Shown: positions 1-7,232, counted from the stretch's first letter. The stretch: DNA of 9,060 nucleotides from an uncultured Bacteroidales bacterium (GCA_946410535.1 CAMKAR010000073.1:1-9060); one strand, 5' to 3'. The notes: a model not told the origin generated them from the sequence alone. Numbers and translations are program-made.

Positions 1-1
1 C

Positions 2-982
2 TTCACCCAGTCAGGAGACAGCCTGGATTGTCGGTATCTGTTGGCCGACCCGCCAGACCCGATTTGCTACATACATCAAATTCGTAACCAAATACTTTGG
101 AACGACCCGTATAGTGACCAAATCATTGGAGTGTGTGCAGGGCGAAACGGGCTACAATCCTTGCTCTATTTCGATTACGACTTCAATCTGACGAATGACT
201 TTTTTATCGACGACATATCTCTACCGGAGTTAAGTTCAGGCAAGTATGTAAACCGCCCACACATTGTTAGTTGGTACAATGAAAACGAGATGCTTCTTGT
301 TGCGGACCAGCAAGATACAGTTGTCCACAACAAACCACATTTGCTTATCGGGAAAATGAACCGAGAGGGAGAAATCATAGAGAAGGCCGAAATCAACAAA
401 CCAGACACTTTGTTTTACGCTTTTGGAGGAACGGCATACGCCAACGACAGCACTGTCTATGTATCAACGAGATGCCATACGGAGAGTTGGCTTGACCCAC
501 TCTATCCATGCGCCTATCTTGTGAGCACAGGATTGGAAATCCTTGGAAAGGTTGAACTTTGGGACGAACTGGACTACTATCCCCAAGCCGTATTTCCTAC
601 TAGTGACGGCGGATGCGTGTTCTGCATTAAGGGAGACTCTTGGTATGTCGAACCCACGGTAAAGATTATCCGTTTCTCGCGTGAGGATTTCAACCCCATT
701 CCATGCAGTGTGAAGGAAGTGCCACAAGAAGCGATAAAAGCTTTGGCCTATCCTAATCCTGCCAAGGATGAGTTGAACATCGACATCAGCGATGTGCACA
801 ACTTGGAAGGCTGCCGCATCAGCATCACGGATGCCCTTGGCCGTCCCTGCGTTGACAGGTTTGTCCGAGGCGAGGGCAATGTGCTCATGGTGGGCGTTTC
901 GGGCCTCAAGGCGGGCGTCTACACCTATCGCGTCTACAACGCGGAACAGGAGCTGGCGGGCGGGAAGTTCGTCAAGGAGTGA
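2..982 (+). CDS. Secreted protein with T9SS type A C-terminal sorting domain (5' end outside window)
   Basis: The reading frame is open from base 2 to the TGA at 980-982, so the true start lies upstream; 326 codons are visible. The last ~78 residues (from about base 747) form a type IX secretion C-terminal sorting domain. It begins YPNPAKDELNID, continues with ISITDALGRP and VSGLKAGVYTYRVYN, and ends GGKFVKE, the pattern of the type A family (TIGR04183). Such domains carry proteins through the T9SS outer-membrane pore and are then removed. The part before it has short beta-strand-like stretches with aromatic and acidic residues and phrases such as FPTSDGGCVF. It resembles a beta-propeller or beta-sandwich body, but I cannot assign a family or activity. 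Base composition changes inside the gene: the body is about 38-48% GC, while the last ~200 bases are about 58-67%. The sorting domain is near certain; the function of the body is unknown. Confidence 0.88.
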   Translation, partial: FTQSGDSLDCRYLLADPPDPICYIHQIRNQILWNDPYSDQIIGVCAGRNGLQSLLYFDYDFNLTNDFFIDDISLPELSSGKYVNRPHIVSWYNENEMLLVADQQDTVVHNKPHLLIGKMNREGEIIEKAEINKPDTLFYAFGGTAYANDSTVYVSTRCHTESWLDPLYPCAYLVSTGLEILGKVELWDELDYYPQAVFPTSDGGCVFCIKGDSWYVEPTVKIIRFSREDFNPIPCSVKEVPQEAIKALAYPNPAKDELNIDISDVHNLEGCRISITDALGRPCVDRFVRGEGNVLMVGVSGLKAGVYTYRVYNAEQELAGGKFVKE

Positions 983-1030
983 ATTTTGAGCTTTGCCGGT
1001 TGAGTCTTTAGTGGCATTTCATTCCCTTTT

Positions 1031-1067
1031 TTGCGGTAGGCTGTCAGGTTTTTTCCCCTTTCCGCAA
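1031..1067. repeat. Short inverted repeat TTGCGG...CCGCAA between the first two genes
   Basis: TTGCGG at 1031-1036 and CCGCAA at 1062-1067 are exact 6-base inverted arms with a 25-base T- and C-rich interior. The arms lie after the T9SS cargo gene and just before the candidate -7 box of the M23 gene. The hairpin would be weak, and no clean run of T follows it, so calling it a terminator is not justified. It could be an operator-like site or chance. Confidence 0.25.
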
Positions 1068-1074
1068 TAATTTC

Positions 1075-1082
1075 TACCTTTG
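1075..1082 (+). promoter_or_regulatory. Candidate Bacteroidota -7 promoter box for the M23 peptidase gene
   Basis: TACCTTTG, followed by C, matches the Bacteroidota -7 consensus TAnnTTTG exactly and lies 30 bases before the ATG at 1113. No clear TTTG -33 box stands 19-21 bases upstream; only a T-run is there (1049-1054). The exact box and its spacing to the gene make it the best promoter candidate for this gene. Confidence 0.6.
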
Positions 1083-1112
1083 CAAGTTATTAATAACCTA
1101 TCTGTGTAGAAA

Positions 1113-2048
1113 ATGCCCGAAGAACAACAAAACAAGAAGCAGCGGAAAATCAGCCTGCGCAACGTTTCCCTCAAGAAACTCAACAGGAAATACGACTTCT
1201 CGATGTCGCACGACGAAACGGGCAATACCATGCTCAAGTTCCGCCTCAATTTGCTCAACCTCGTCCTCGTCATCTTTGGCGTGGCCTTGCTGCTCATCGT
1301 CATCACGTCCATCATCATCGCCTTCACGCCGCTGCGCGAATACATCCCTGGCTACACCGACACCAACCTCAACCGCGAGGTCTACCTGCTCAACCTCCGT
1401 GCCGACTCGCTCAGCCGTGAGATGCACAAGAAGGACGTCTATTTCGACAACTTGAAGAAAATCGTCGAAGGCTACGACTTCGCCGCCGACAGTGCCTTGG
1501 CCTCCTTGAGCATCTACGAGCCTCTGCCAGCGGGTGTCACCGACACAATTACGCTGAGGAAGTCGGTGCAAGACAGCCTGCTCCGCGCCGAATACGAGGC
1601 CCAAGACCAATACAACCTCTTTGGTGCCGACCTGATGAGCACCACCAAGCCTGGCACCCTCGTCAAGAACTTCTTTGTGCCGCTCAATGGCTCGGTCACC
1701 AATGCTTTCGATGCCGACGAAGCTCACTATGGCATCGACATCGTTTCCGCCGGCGACCAAATCATCAACGCCACATTGGACGGCACCGTGGTGTTCTCCA
1801 CTTGGAGCATCAACAACGGCTATTGCATCGGTATCCAACACGAGGATAGCTATTTCTCTGTCTATAAGCACAATGCTACGCTTTTGAAGAAGGAAGGCGA
1901 TTATGTCAGGGCGGGTGAGGCCATCGCCATCTTGGGTGAATCGGGCGACGAAGCCACCTTCGAACACCTCCATTTCGAGCTTTGGCACAACGGCATCGCC
2001 ATCAATCCTGTTGAATATATGACCATTAATCAGCCCGACGGAAAATAA
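1113..2048 (+). CDS. Membrane-anchored M23 family metallopeptidase (LytM-type)
   Basis: This 311-residue protein should be a peptidoglycan endopeptidase (or binding factor) anchored in the inner membrane and facing the periplasm. Residues 1-45 are basic and polar, presumably cytoplasmic. Residues about 47-70 are one strong hydrophobic helix (LNLVLVIFGVALLLIV...). Residues 85-180 are a charged, helix-prone linker. Residues about 188-302 are the M23 domain, with the HxxxD pair in HYGID (H205, D209), the YKH histidine (H253) and the HxH pair in HLHFE (H285, H287). All expected zinc-binding and catalytic positions are present, so it is likely an active enzyme rather than a degenerate LytM factor. 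The start is the ATG 30 bases after a -7 box. A gap of 47 bases separates it from rseP, which has its own -7 box, so the two may be transcribed independently. Family assignment is firm; the exact cell-wall bond cleaved is not known. Confidence 0.9.
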   Translation: MPEEQQNKKQRKISLRNVSLKKLNRKYDFSMSHDETGNTMLKFRLNLLNLVLVIFGVALLLIVITSIIIAFTPLREYIPGYTDTNLNREVYLLNLRADSLSREMHKKDVYFDNLKKIVEGYDFAADSALASLSIYEPLPAGVTDTITLRKSVQDSLLRAEYEAQDQYNLFGADLMSTTKPGTLVKNFFVPLNGSVTNAFDADEAHYGIDIVSAGDQIINATLDGTVVFSTWSINNGYCIGIQHEDSYFSVYKHNATLLKKEGDYVRAGEAIAILGESGDEATFEHLHFELWHNGIAINPVEYMTINQPDGK

Positions 2049-2055
2049 AAATCAT

Positions 2056-2063
2056 TATCTTTG
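2056..2063 (+). promoter_or_regulatory. Candidate Bacteroidota -7 promoter box for rseP
   Basis: TATCTTTG, followed by C, is an exact match to TAnnTTTG. It begins 8 bases after the stop codon of the M23 gene and ends 32 bases before the rseP ATG at 2096. The -33 region would fall inside the last codons of the M23 gene and shows no obvious TTTG. The spacing to the start resembles that of the box in front of the M23 gene. Confidence 0.6.
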
Positions 2064-2095
2064 CACGCTTTTTCCAACGATAAACAAAACAAACC

Positions 2096-3574
2096 ATGAC
2101 TATATTAATTAAGGTATTGCAGTTTTTCCTCTCCCTTTCCATCTTGATTTTCATCCACGAATTGGGGCATTTCCTCGCCGCCAAGGCTTTCAAGACGCGC
2201 GTCGACAAGTTCTACCTCTTCTTCGATTGGGGCTTCTCCATCTTCCGTTGCAAGAAGGTGAACGGCAAGTGGCGTTTCAAGTTCTTTGCGAAGAATGTGC
2301 CAGAGAGCTATACCGCCACCGAATATCGCGACGCGGCAGGGAAGAAGCAAACCAAATACGAACCCATCGACCTGAACACCTTGCCGGAAGACGACTGGCG
2401 CCGCAGCGACAGCACCGAATACGGCATCGGTTGGTTCCCGCTGGGCGGCTACAACAAGATTGCCGGCATGGTCGACGAGTCGATGGACAAGTCGCAGATG
2501 CAGCAGCCCCCGCAGCCGTGGGAGTTCCGCTCTAAGCCCGCTTGGCAGCGTTTCATCATCATGATTGCGGGTGTCACCATGAACGTGCTCCTCGCCTTTG
2601 TCATCTACATCGGCTTGCTCACCAAGGAAGGCGAACAGTATCTGCCTACCAAGGAAGTCAACAAATACGGCATCACGGTCGACAGCCTCGGCTATGAGTT
2701 GGGTTTCCGCGACGGCGACAAGATTATGTCCGTCGATGGCAACCAGATCGAAAAGTTCCAGGACATCCCCATGCAGATCATCCTCGACAAGGCCAAGACC
2801 GTCGAAGTGGAGCGCAACGGCGAGGCCATCACCATTAATCTTCCCGATGATGCCGTGGCCACGTTGCTCAGCTCGCAGGACCCCAACTTCATCTCCTACA
2901 GGTTCCCCTTTGTGGTGGCCGATGTGATGGACAACTCGGCGGCACAGGCTGGCGGACTGAAGGAAGGCGACGCCATCATAGGCATTAATGACATCGCTAC
3001 ACCTTATTATCAGGACTTTGTCAAAAACATCAAGCAGTTCAAGAACCAAGATATCGAAGTCATTGTGTTGCGCGGTGCCGACACCGTGGCTTTGACCATG
3101 CATCTCCCCGAGGAAGGCGTGATTGGTGCCTACACGAAAACCTATCTCCCCGACTATTTCGAGATCGAGACCAAGGAATACACCTTCTGGCAGGCCATTC
3201 CCGCCGGTTTCTCCAAGACCTTCGACGAACTGAGCGACTATTGGAAGCAGGTCAAGCTCATCTTCAACCCCAAGACCAAGGGCTACGAGAACGTGGGCGG
3301 TTTCATCAGCATCGGCAAAATCTTCCCCGACCAATGGATCTGGAGCATCTTCTGGCGCATGACGGCCTTCCTCTCCATCGCACTCGCCGTGATGAACATC
3401 CTGCCCATCCCGGCCTTGGACGGCGGCCACATCCTTTTCCTGCTCGTCGAAATCATCACACGGCGCAAGCCCAGCGACAAGTTCATGGAGGTGGCCGAGA
3501 CCGTCGGACTCATTCTTGTGCTTGGTTTGGTCATCTTGGCCAATGGCAACGACATCATTAGGCTGTTCAGGTAA
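2096..3574 (+). CDS. rseP: RseP-family site-2 intramembrane zinc metalloprotease
   Basis: This 492-residue protein is a site-2 protease that cuts transmembrane segments of substrates such as anti-sigma factors or remnant signal peptides. The first membrane helix (about 5-24) runs into the zinc-binding motif HELGH (H21, E22, H25). A membrane-loop segment, GWFPLGGYNKIAGM, follows at 112-125. Helix two is about 150-175. Two PDZ domains follow, roughly 188-250 and 272-335 (AAQAGGLKEGDAIIGIND marks the second). The third helix region (about 413-437) carries NILPIPALDGGH at 434-445, whose D442 is the third zinc ligand. A last helix is at about 466-483. It is somewhat longer than E. coli RseP (about 450 residues); part of the extra length is the charged 60-110 segment after the first motif. 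The catalytic set is complete. The substrate here is unknown; regulated release of an ECF sigma factor is the usual role and is inference. Confidence 0.95.
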   Translation: MTILIKVLQFFLSLSILIFIHELGHFLAAKAFKTRVDKFYLFFDWGFSIFRCKKVNGKWRFKFFAKNVPESYTATEYRDAAGKKQTKYEPIDLNTLPEDDWRRSDSTEYGIGWFPLGGYNKIAGMVDESMDKSQMQQPPQPWEFRSKPAWQRFIIMIAGVTMNVLLAFVIYIGLLTKEGEQYLPTKEVNKYGITVDSLGYELGFRDGDKIMSVDGNQIEKFQDIPMQIILDKAKTVEVERNGEAITINLPDDAVATLLSSQDPNFISYRFPFVVADVMDNSAAQAGGLKEGDAIIGINDIATPYYQDFVKNIKQFKNQDIEVIVLRGADTVALTMHLPEEGVIGAYTKTYLPDYFEIETKEYTFWQAIPAGFSKTFDELSDYWKQVKLIFNPKTKGYENVGGFISIGKIFPDQWIWSIFWRMTAFLSIALAVMNILPIPALDGGHILFLLVEIITRRKPSDKFMEVAETVGLILVLGLVILANGNDIIRLFR

Positions 3575-3624
3575 AAAATATTATTCTGAATTTCAAATGG
3601 TTAATCATGTCGCAGAAAAATTAA

Positions 3625-3657
3625 TTTGGTGAGTTCAATACTATTTTCGTAAATTCG
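3625..3657 (+). promoter_or_regulatory. Candidate promoter for the porP/sprF-like gene
   Basis: TTTG at 3625-3628 and TAAATTCG at 3650-3657 are 21 bases apart, the spacing expected for Bacteroidota -33 and -7 boxes. The -7 box has one mismatch (C for T at its seventh position). It lies in the 112-base AT-rich gap after rseP and ends 29 bases before the proposed TTG start at 3687. No terminator-like hairpin is seen after rseP, so read-through from upstream is also possible. Confidence 0.35.
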
Positions 3658-3686
3658 CGGTTCAAAAATCAACAAAAAAACAGGTT

Positions 3687-4655
3687 TTGAAGACGAAAGT
3701 CACACATATTGCCCTCCTTTTCGCCATAATTCTGACGGCGGCTTTCAGTGTCAGGGCGCAGCAGGCTCCCATGTTCACCAACTATTCCAATTCCTATGCC
3801 TATGCCAACGCTGGCTTCGCCGGAATGAGTGAAGGGATCAATCTGTTGGGGCTTTACAGGATGCAGTGGGCCGGCTTTGTCGACAACGACGGCAACGACA
3901 TCGCCCCCAAGACCTTCCTCCTGTCGGGCGACATGCCTTTCCGTGCACTGCATGGCGGATTAGGCTTCAGCATCATGCAGGACAAGTTGGGCTTCGAGAA
4001 CAACGTCAATGTGGGTTTGGGCTATTCCTTCCACCTTGACTTGGGCGGCTCCACCCTCGGCATCGGCGTGGCAGGCACCTTGCTCAACCGGTCCGTCAAT
4101 TTCTCGCAGCTGAATCCCAACCAGCCTACCGACCCCTTGCTGCAAGGCCTGGGCGAGGAGAGCGCCATGCTGTTCGACTTCAACTTGGGCCTGTTTTGGC
4201 AAGTCCCAGAGTCGTTCTATGTCGGTTTCTCGGTCATTAATGTGCTGGAAAGCATGAGCCAAGCGCTGAACGACAATTCGGAATCGAGCGCGAGTTTCAC
4301 CACCGACCGCACCTTCTATGGCGTGGCTGGCTACCCCTTCCAGTTCGAGGACATGCCTTACTTCACCTTTATCCCTTCGGTGAGCGTGATGAGCGACATC
4401 GCCTCCACGCAGTTCAACGCCAGTGCGCGGGTGGTCTACAACAACCTCTTCTCGTTGGGCGTCAACTACCGTTTCCAGGAGTCGGTGGGCATCCTGGCCG
4501 GCATCACCATCAAGGATTTGACCATCGCTTATTCATATGATATTAATACGTTGGGCTTGGGCGTGCCAGGCTCGCACGAGATAGGATTGAGTTATTGCTT
4601 CAAGCTCGACCTCGACCGAACGCCACGCGACTATCGCAGCGTACGTTATCTGTAA
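3687..4655 (+). CDS. porP: PorP/SprF family type IX secretion outer-membrane protein
   Basis: This 322-residue protein belongs to the PorP/SprF family (TIGR03519), beta-barrel outer-membrane proteins needed for T9SS function. In this gene order it is the porP partner of gldKLMN, as in Porphyromonas gingivalis porPKLMN. Residues 1-24 form a signal peptide, with likely cleavage after VRA before QQAP. The mature start, QQAPMFTNYSNSYAYANAGFAG, follows the family's QQ-P-F-Y-N-AYAG pattern. Alternating, aromatic-rich strands with a polar C-terminus follow (GLSYCFKLDLDRTP near the end). The start is taken as TTG at 3687: no ATG or GTG occurs in frame between the stop at 3630 and this point, and the first in-frame ATG (codon 29) would remove the signal peptide. 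A gap of 212 bases separates it from gldK. Whether it is called porP or a sprF paralogue depends on phylogeny. Confidence 0.88.
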   Translation: MKTKVTHIALLFAIILTAAFSVRAQQAPMFTNYSNSYAYANAGFAGMSEGINLLGLYRMQWAGFVDNDGNDIAPKTFLLSGDMPFRALHGGLGFSIMQDKLGFENNVNVGLGYSFHLDLGGSTLGIGVAGTLLNRSVNFSQLNPNQPTDPLLQGLGEESAMLFDFNLGLFWQVPESFYVGFSVINVLESMSQALNDNSESSASFTTDRTFYGVAGYPFQFEDMPYFTFIPSVSVMSDIASTQFNASARVVYNNLFSLGVNYRFQESVGILAGITIKDLTIAYSYDINTLGLGVPGSHEIGLSYCFKLDLDRTPRDYRSVRYL

Positions 4656-4867
4656 GTGATTTTTGAAGGGGGAATGAGGTCGCTTGGAAGTGGATTAATG
4701 TTGATTTAAAGTCAAAATGAAGAAAAAAAGAGGGAAAAAATGATGAGGGGTAAATAATATTTTCTAATTTTGGCGGTTTTTAAAAGGTAACGCTGGATCG
4801 AAAGGTCGGCACGATTGATTGAAAGAATAAAAAGAAACAAAATAGTAATTATATCATTGTCAAGAAG
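4656..4867. other. Intergenic region between porP and gldK with purine tract
   Basis: This is the longest non-coding gap in the window (212 bases) and is AT-rich compared with the flanking genes. It holds a strongly purine-biased stretch at 4719-4750 (30 of 32 bases A or G), then a candidate -7 box at 4765-4772, then about 95 bases of A-rich leader before the gldK ATG. I see no convincing stem-loop terminator after porP and no recognisable riboswitch or RNA gene. Confidence 0.5.
4765..4772 (+). promoter_or_regulatory. Candidate Bacteroidota -7 promoter box for gldKLMN
   Basis: TAATTTTG is an exact TAnnTTTG match. It would put transcription start near 4779 and leave a leader of roughly 90 bases before gldK at 4868. 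No clear TTTG -33 box is found 19-21 bases upstream, where the purine-rich tract lies. A box here means gldKLMN could be transcribed separately from porP. Confidence 0.45.
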
Positions 4868-6277
4868 ATGAAAAGACTACTGTTCGTATTTTCCGTCGCA
4901 ATGCTGCTGACAGCCTGCGGCAATTCAAACCAAGGCGAGTTGGTTGGAGTGAGGAAGTCCAACAAAACCTTCAATCAACCCGACCCCTACGGAATGGTGT
5001 TCGTCCCACAAGGCAACTACACCATGGGCGTAGGTGGCGAAGACATTACGGGTTCCTACCTCAACGAGCCCAAAACGGTTTCCGTCTCCGCTTTCTTCAT
5101 GGACGAGACCGAAATCACCAACAATGAGTACCGCCAATTTGTTTATTGGGTAAGAGACTCCATCGCAAGAAGGATTCTTGCCGAAAACTTCCCCGACAGG
5201 TTTGCCATCACCGAGAGCAAATCGGGCGAAGTCTATGATCCGCCGCACTTGAACTGGAAGGAAAAGCTCGACTGGAACAGCAAGGAACAGGAAATCCGCG
5301 AAGCCCTCGAGCCTATGTATCTCCCCGAACACGAGAGATATTTCCGCCATAAGGACATCGACACGAGAAAGCTTTATTATTCCTATTTCTGGTTTGACAT
5401 GGTCGCAGCCGCCAAGAAGGACTTCGCTGACGACAAGCTCGTCAACAACGACTATTCGTTGGGCGAGGCCGACGCTGGCATCAACGTCGACCGCAAGGGC
5501 GCTTGGTCGAACCGTAGGCAGGGCTACAGCGACCGTTCGGTCTATGCCCGTTCGGAAGTCATCAATGTCTATCCCGACACGCTCTGCTGGATCCACGACT
5601 ACAGCTATTCGTTCAACGACCCGATGACCGAGAAGTATTTCTGGCATCCGGCCTACGACAACTACCCGGTGGTGGGTGTCACCTGGCAACAAGCCAAGGC
5701 CTTCTGCGTGTGGCGCACCGAGTTGCTCAACTCCTACCTGCGCACCAGGAAAGATGCCGACCTCTCGGAGTTCCGTCTGCCCACCGAGGCCGAATGGGAA
5801 TGGGCTGCCCGTGGCGGCAAGATGCTGAACCCCTATCCGTGGGGCGGTCCTAACGCCAGCAACGCCAAAGGCTGCTTCATGGCCAACTTCAAGCCGCGTC
5901 GTGGCAACTACCTCGCCGACGGTGGACTGCGCACCCTCGTGGTGGGCTGCTACCCGCCCAATGGCTGGGGCCTCTACGATATGGCTGGCAACGTGTCGGA
6001 ATGGACTAACACGGCCTATGACCCCAACTCCTACAACTTCACTTGGGACATGAACCCCAACTACACCTATAACGCCAAGGCCGACGACCCGGCTGTGATG
6101 AAGCGCAAGGTCGTGCGCGGCGGTTCGTGGAAGGATGTGTCTTACTACCTGCAAGTCACCACCCGCGACTACCAATATCAAGACTCGGCCAACTGCTACA
6201 CCGGTTTCCGTTGCATCCAGCCTTACTTAGGCCGCAACAAGGGCGACAACCCGAGAATGTCGAGAGTGTACAGATAA
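4868..6277 (+). CDS. gldK: T9SS/gliding lipoprotein GldK (PorK)
   Basis: This 469-residue lipoprotein forms, with GldN, the periplasmic ring under the outer membrane that the T9SS motor acts on. The N-terminus is a lipoprotein signal, MKRLLFVFSVAMLLTAC, with lipobox LTAC and the lipidated residue C17. Residues from about 43 to 450 form a formylglycine-generating-enzyme-like (FGE-sulfatase, SUMF1) fold. Its landmarks are MVFVPQGNYTMG (43-54), YPVVGVTWQQAKAFC (266-280), FRLPTEAEWEWAARGG (302-317), GLYDMAGNVSEW (368-379), VVRGGSW (415-421) and GFRC (446-449). The segment 100-255, rich in W, Y and charged residues (LDWNSKEQEIREALEPMYLP), is the GldK-specific insertion that separates it from enzymatic FGEs; the role is structural, not catalytic. 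Its length is close to known GldK/PorK (about 460-490). The start is ATG, 75 bases separate it from gldL, and no -7 box is seen between them. Confidence 0.96.
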   Translation: MKRLLFVFSVAMLLTACGNSNQGELVGVRKSNKTFNQPDPYGMVFVPQGNYTMGVGGEDITGSYLNEPKTVSVSAFFMDETEITNNEYRQFVYWVRDSIARRILAENFPDRFAITESKSGEVYDPPHLNWKEKLDWNSKEQEIREALEPMYLPEHERYFRHKDIDTRKLYYSYFWFDMVAAAKKDFADDKLVNNDYSLGEADAGINVDRKGAWSNRRQGYSDRSVYARSEVINVYPDTLCWIHDYSYSFNDPMTEKYFWHPAYDNYPVVGVTWQQAKAFCVWRTELLNSYLRTRKDADLSEFRLPTEAEWEWAARGGKMLNPYPWGGPNASNAKGCFMANFKPRRGNYLADGGLRTLVVGCYPPNGWGLYDMAGNVSEWTNTAYDPNSYNFTWDMNPNYTYNAKADDPAVMKRKVVRGGSWKDVSYYLQVTTRDYQYQDSANCYTGFRCIQPYLGRNKGDNPRMSRVYR

Positions 6278-6289
6278 CCCTTATTCATC

Positions 6290-6320
6290 GAAAAATCAAT
6301 AAATTAAATAGAAAAATCAA
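6290..6320. repeat. Direct repeat of GAAAAATCAA between gldK and gldL
   Basis: GAAAAATCAA occurs exactly at 6290-6299 and again at 6311-6320, a 21-base period. The bases after each copy (TAAATTAA and CTAAATCA) are also similar with one base shifted, so this looks like a partly decayed tandem duplication. It lies in the 75-base AT-rich gap (6278-6352). It may be a protein-binding or RNA element or merely low-complexity sequence; no promoter box is present in the gap. Confidence 0.5.
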
Positions 6321-6352
6321 CTAAATCATTCACATTTTAAAAATTAATCGTC

Positions 6353-7201
6353 ATGGCAAAGAAAGAACTTAGCAATTTCCAGAAATTCCTTGCATCGAAA
6401 AAGTACAAGACCTTCATGGGTTACCTCTACGGTTGGGGCGCCTCTGTGGTTATGATTGGTGCTTACTTCAAACTGACCCACATCCCTGGTGCCGACTTCA
6501 TGCTGGCTCTCGGTCTGGGTATCGAAGCATTAATCTTCTTCATGTCGGCCTTCGAGCCTCAACATGTTGAGTACGCTTGGGACAACGTGTTCGTCGAACT
6601 CGAGGAAGACTGGGATGGTAAAACAAAGACACAATTTGCCACTACTGGCGGCGGCGCTTCCAAAGGTGCCATCACTGATGCCGAAGACGCCATGCTGAGC
6701 AAGATGCTTGATAAGATGAATGTCAGCGAAGATACCTTCAAGAGACTTGGCAAAGGCCTCGACAGACTGGCCGAAAACGCTGGCCAGATGGCCGACATCA
6801 GCAATGCCATGGCCGCCACCACCAACTATGCCAACGCCATGGATCGCGCCACGAAGTCAATCGCCGACTTCTCCAACGCCTATATCCAGACCAACCAGAA
6901 GCTGTCTGACTCGTTGGGCAAGCTCGACTTCAGCGCCCTCGATGCCAACACCATCAAGAAGGTGGCCAGCAGCATGACCTCGCTCAACTCCATCTACGAG
7001 CTGCAGCTCCAAGGTGCCGAGCAGACCTCTGCCGCCAGCAAGAAGTTGACCGAAACTATGAACAAGTACATGGATAACCTCAACGCTTCATCACAGAACG
7101 CCGGCCAACTCAACCAGCAGTTGACTCAGTTGTCACAGCGCCTCACCGCTTTGAACAACGTCTATGGTGGAATGTTGTCAGCAATGAATATCAAGGCATA
7201 A
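6353..7201 (+). CDS. gldL: T9SS inner-membrane motor protein GldL (PorL)
   Basis: This 282-residue protein is the stator-like, proton-conducting subunit of the T9SS/gliding motor, partnered by GldM. Two membrane helices lie near the N-terminus: about 21-39 (GYLYGWGASVVMIGAYF) and 48-66 (DFMLALGLGIEALIFFMSA). The segment FKLTHIPG joins them and IEALIFFMSAFEP follows. E58 inside helix two matches the membrane glutamate essential in Flavobacterium johnsoniae GldL (E49). K40, H43 and E68 match further conserved polar positions (K27, H30, E59). The interhelix loop is four residues shorter than in F. johnsoniae and like that of PorL. Residues 110-280 are cytoplasmic and helical, ending in two similar elements, SMTSLNSIYELQLQ (207-220) and RLTALNNVYGGMLS (263-276). 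The gap to gldM is 44 bases, consistent with one operon. Residue equivalences are from memory of the family, not from an alignment. Confidence 0.95.
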   Translation: MAKKELSNFQKFLASKKYKTFMGYLYGWGASVVMIGAYFKLTHIPGADFMLALGLGIEALIFFMSAFEPQHVEYAWDNVFVELEEDWDGKTKTQFATTGGGASKGAITDAEDAMLSKMLDKMNVSEDTFKRLGKGLDRLAENAGQMADISNAMAATTNYANAMDRATKSIADFSNAYIQTNQKLSDSLGKLDFSALDANTIKKVASSMTSLNSIYELQLQGAEQTSAASKKLTETMNKYMDNLNASSQNAGQLNQQLTQLSQRLTALNNVYGGMLSAMNIKA

Positions 7202-7232
7202 TTTCTACTCAAACCTATTGTCTAATATAAAA

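Noticed and set aside
792..989. 65-codon frame overlapping the sorting-domain end of the first gene in another frame
   Set aside because: The overlapping frame encodes a clear T9SS sorting domain; the alternative is rich in A, R and S with no motif.
2105..3430. Long antisense open frame (441 codons) opposite rseP
   Set aside because: The sense gene has complete RseP motifs. The antisense translation is a low-information G/V/D/E/H-rich string, as expected from codon bias of a GC-rich gene; similar shadows lie opposite every large gene here (1098-1988, 4925-6181, 7768-9018).
3575..3686. Possible terminator after rseP
   Set aside because: The gap is AT-rich, but I found no stable stem followed by a T-run.
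4717..4757. Two tiny coupled open frames (MKKKRGKK, then MRGK, joined by TGATG)
   Set aside because: They arise from an A-rich tract, lie upstream of the candidate gldK promoter, and have neither a ribosome site nor any sign of being a leader peptide.
4868..6277. GldK as a true formylglycine-generating enzyme
   Set aside because: It shares the fold motifs, but the lipobox, the long 100-255 insertion and the gldKLM order mark it as the structural T9SS lipoprotein.
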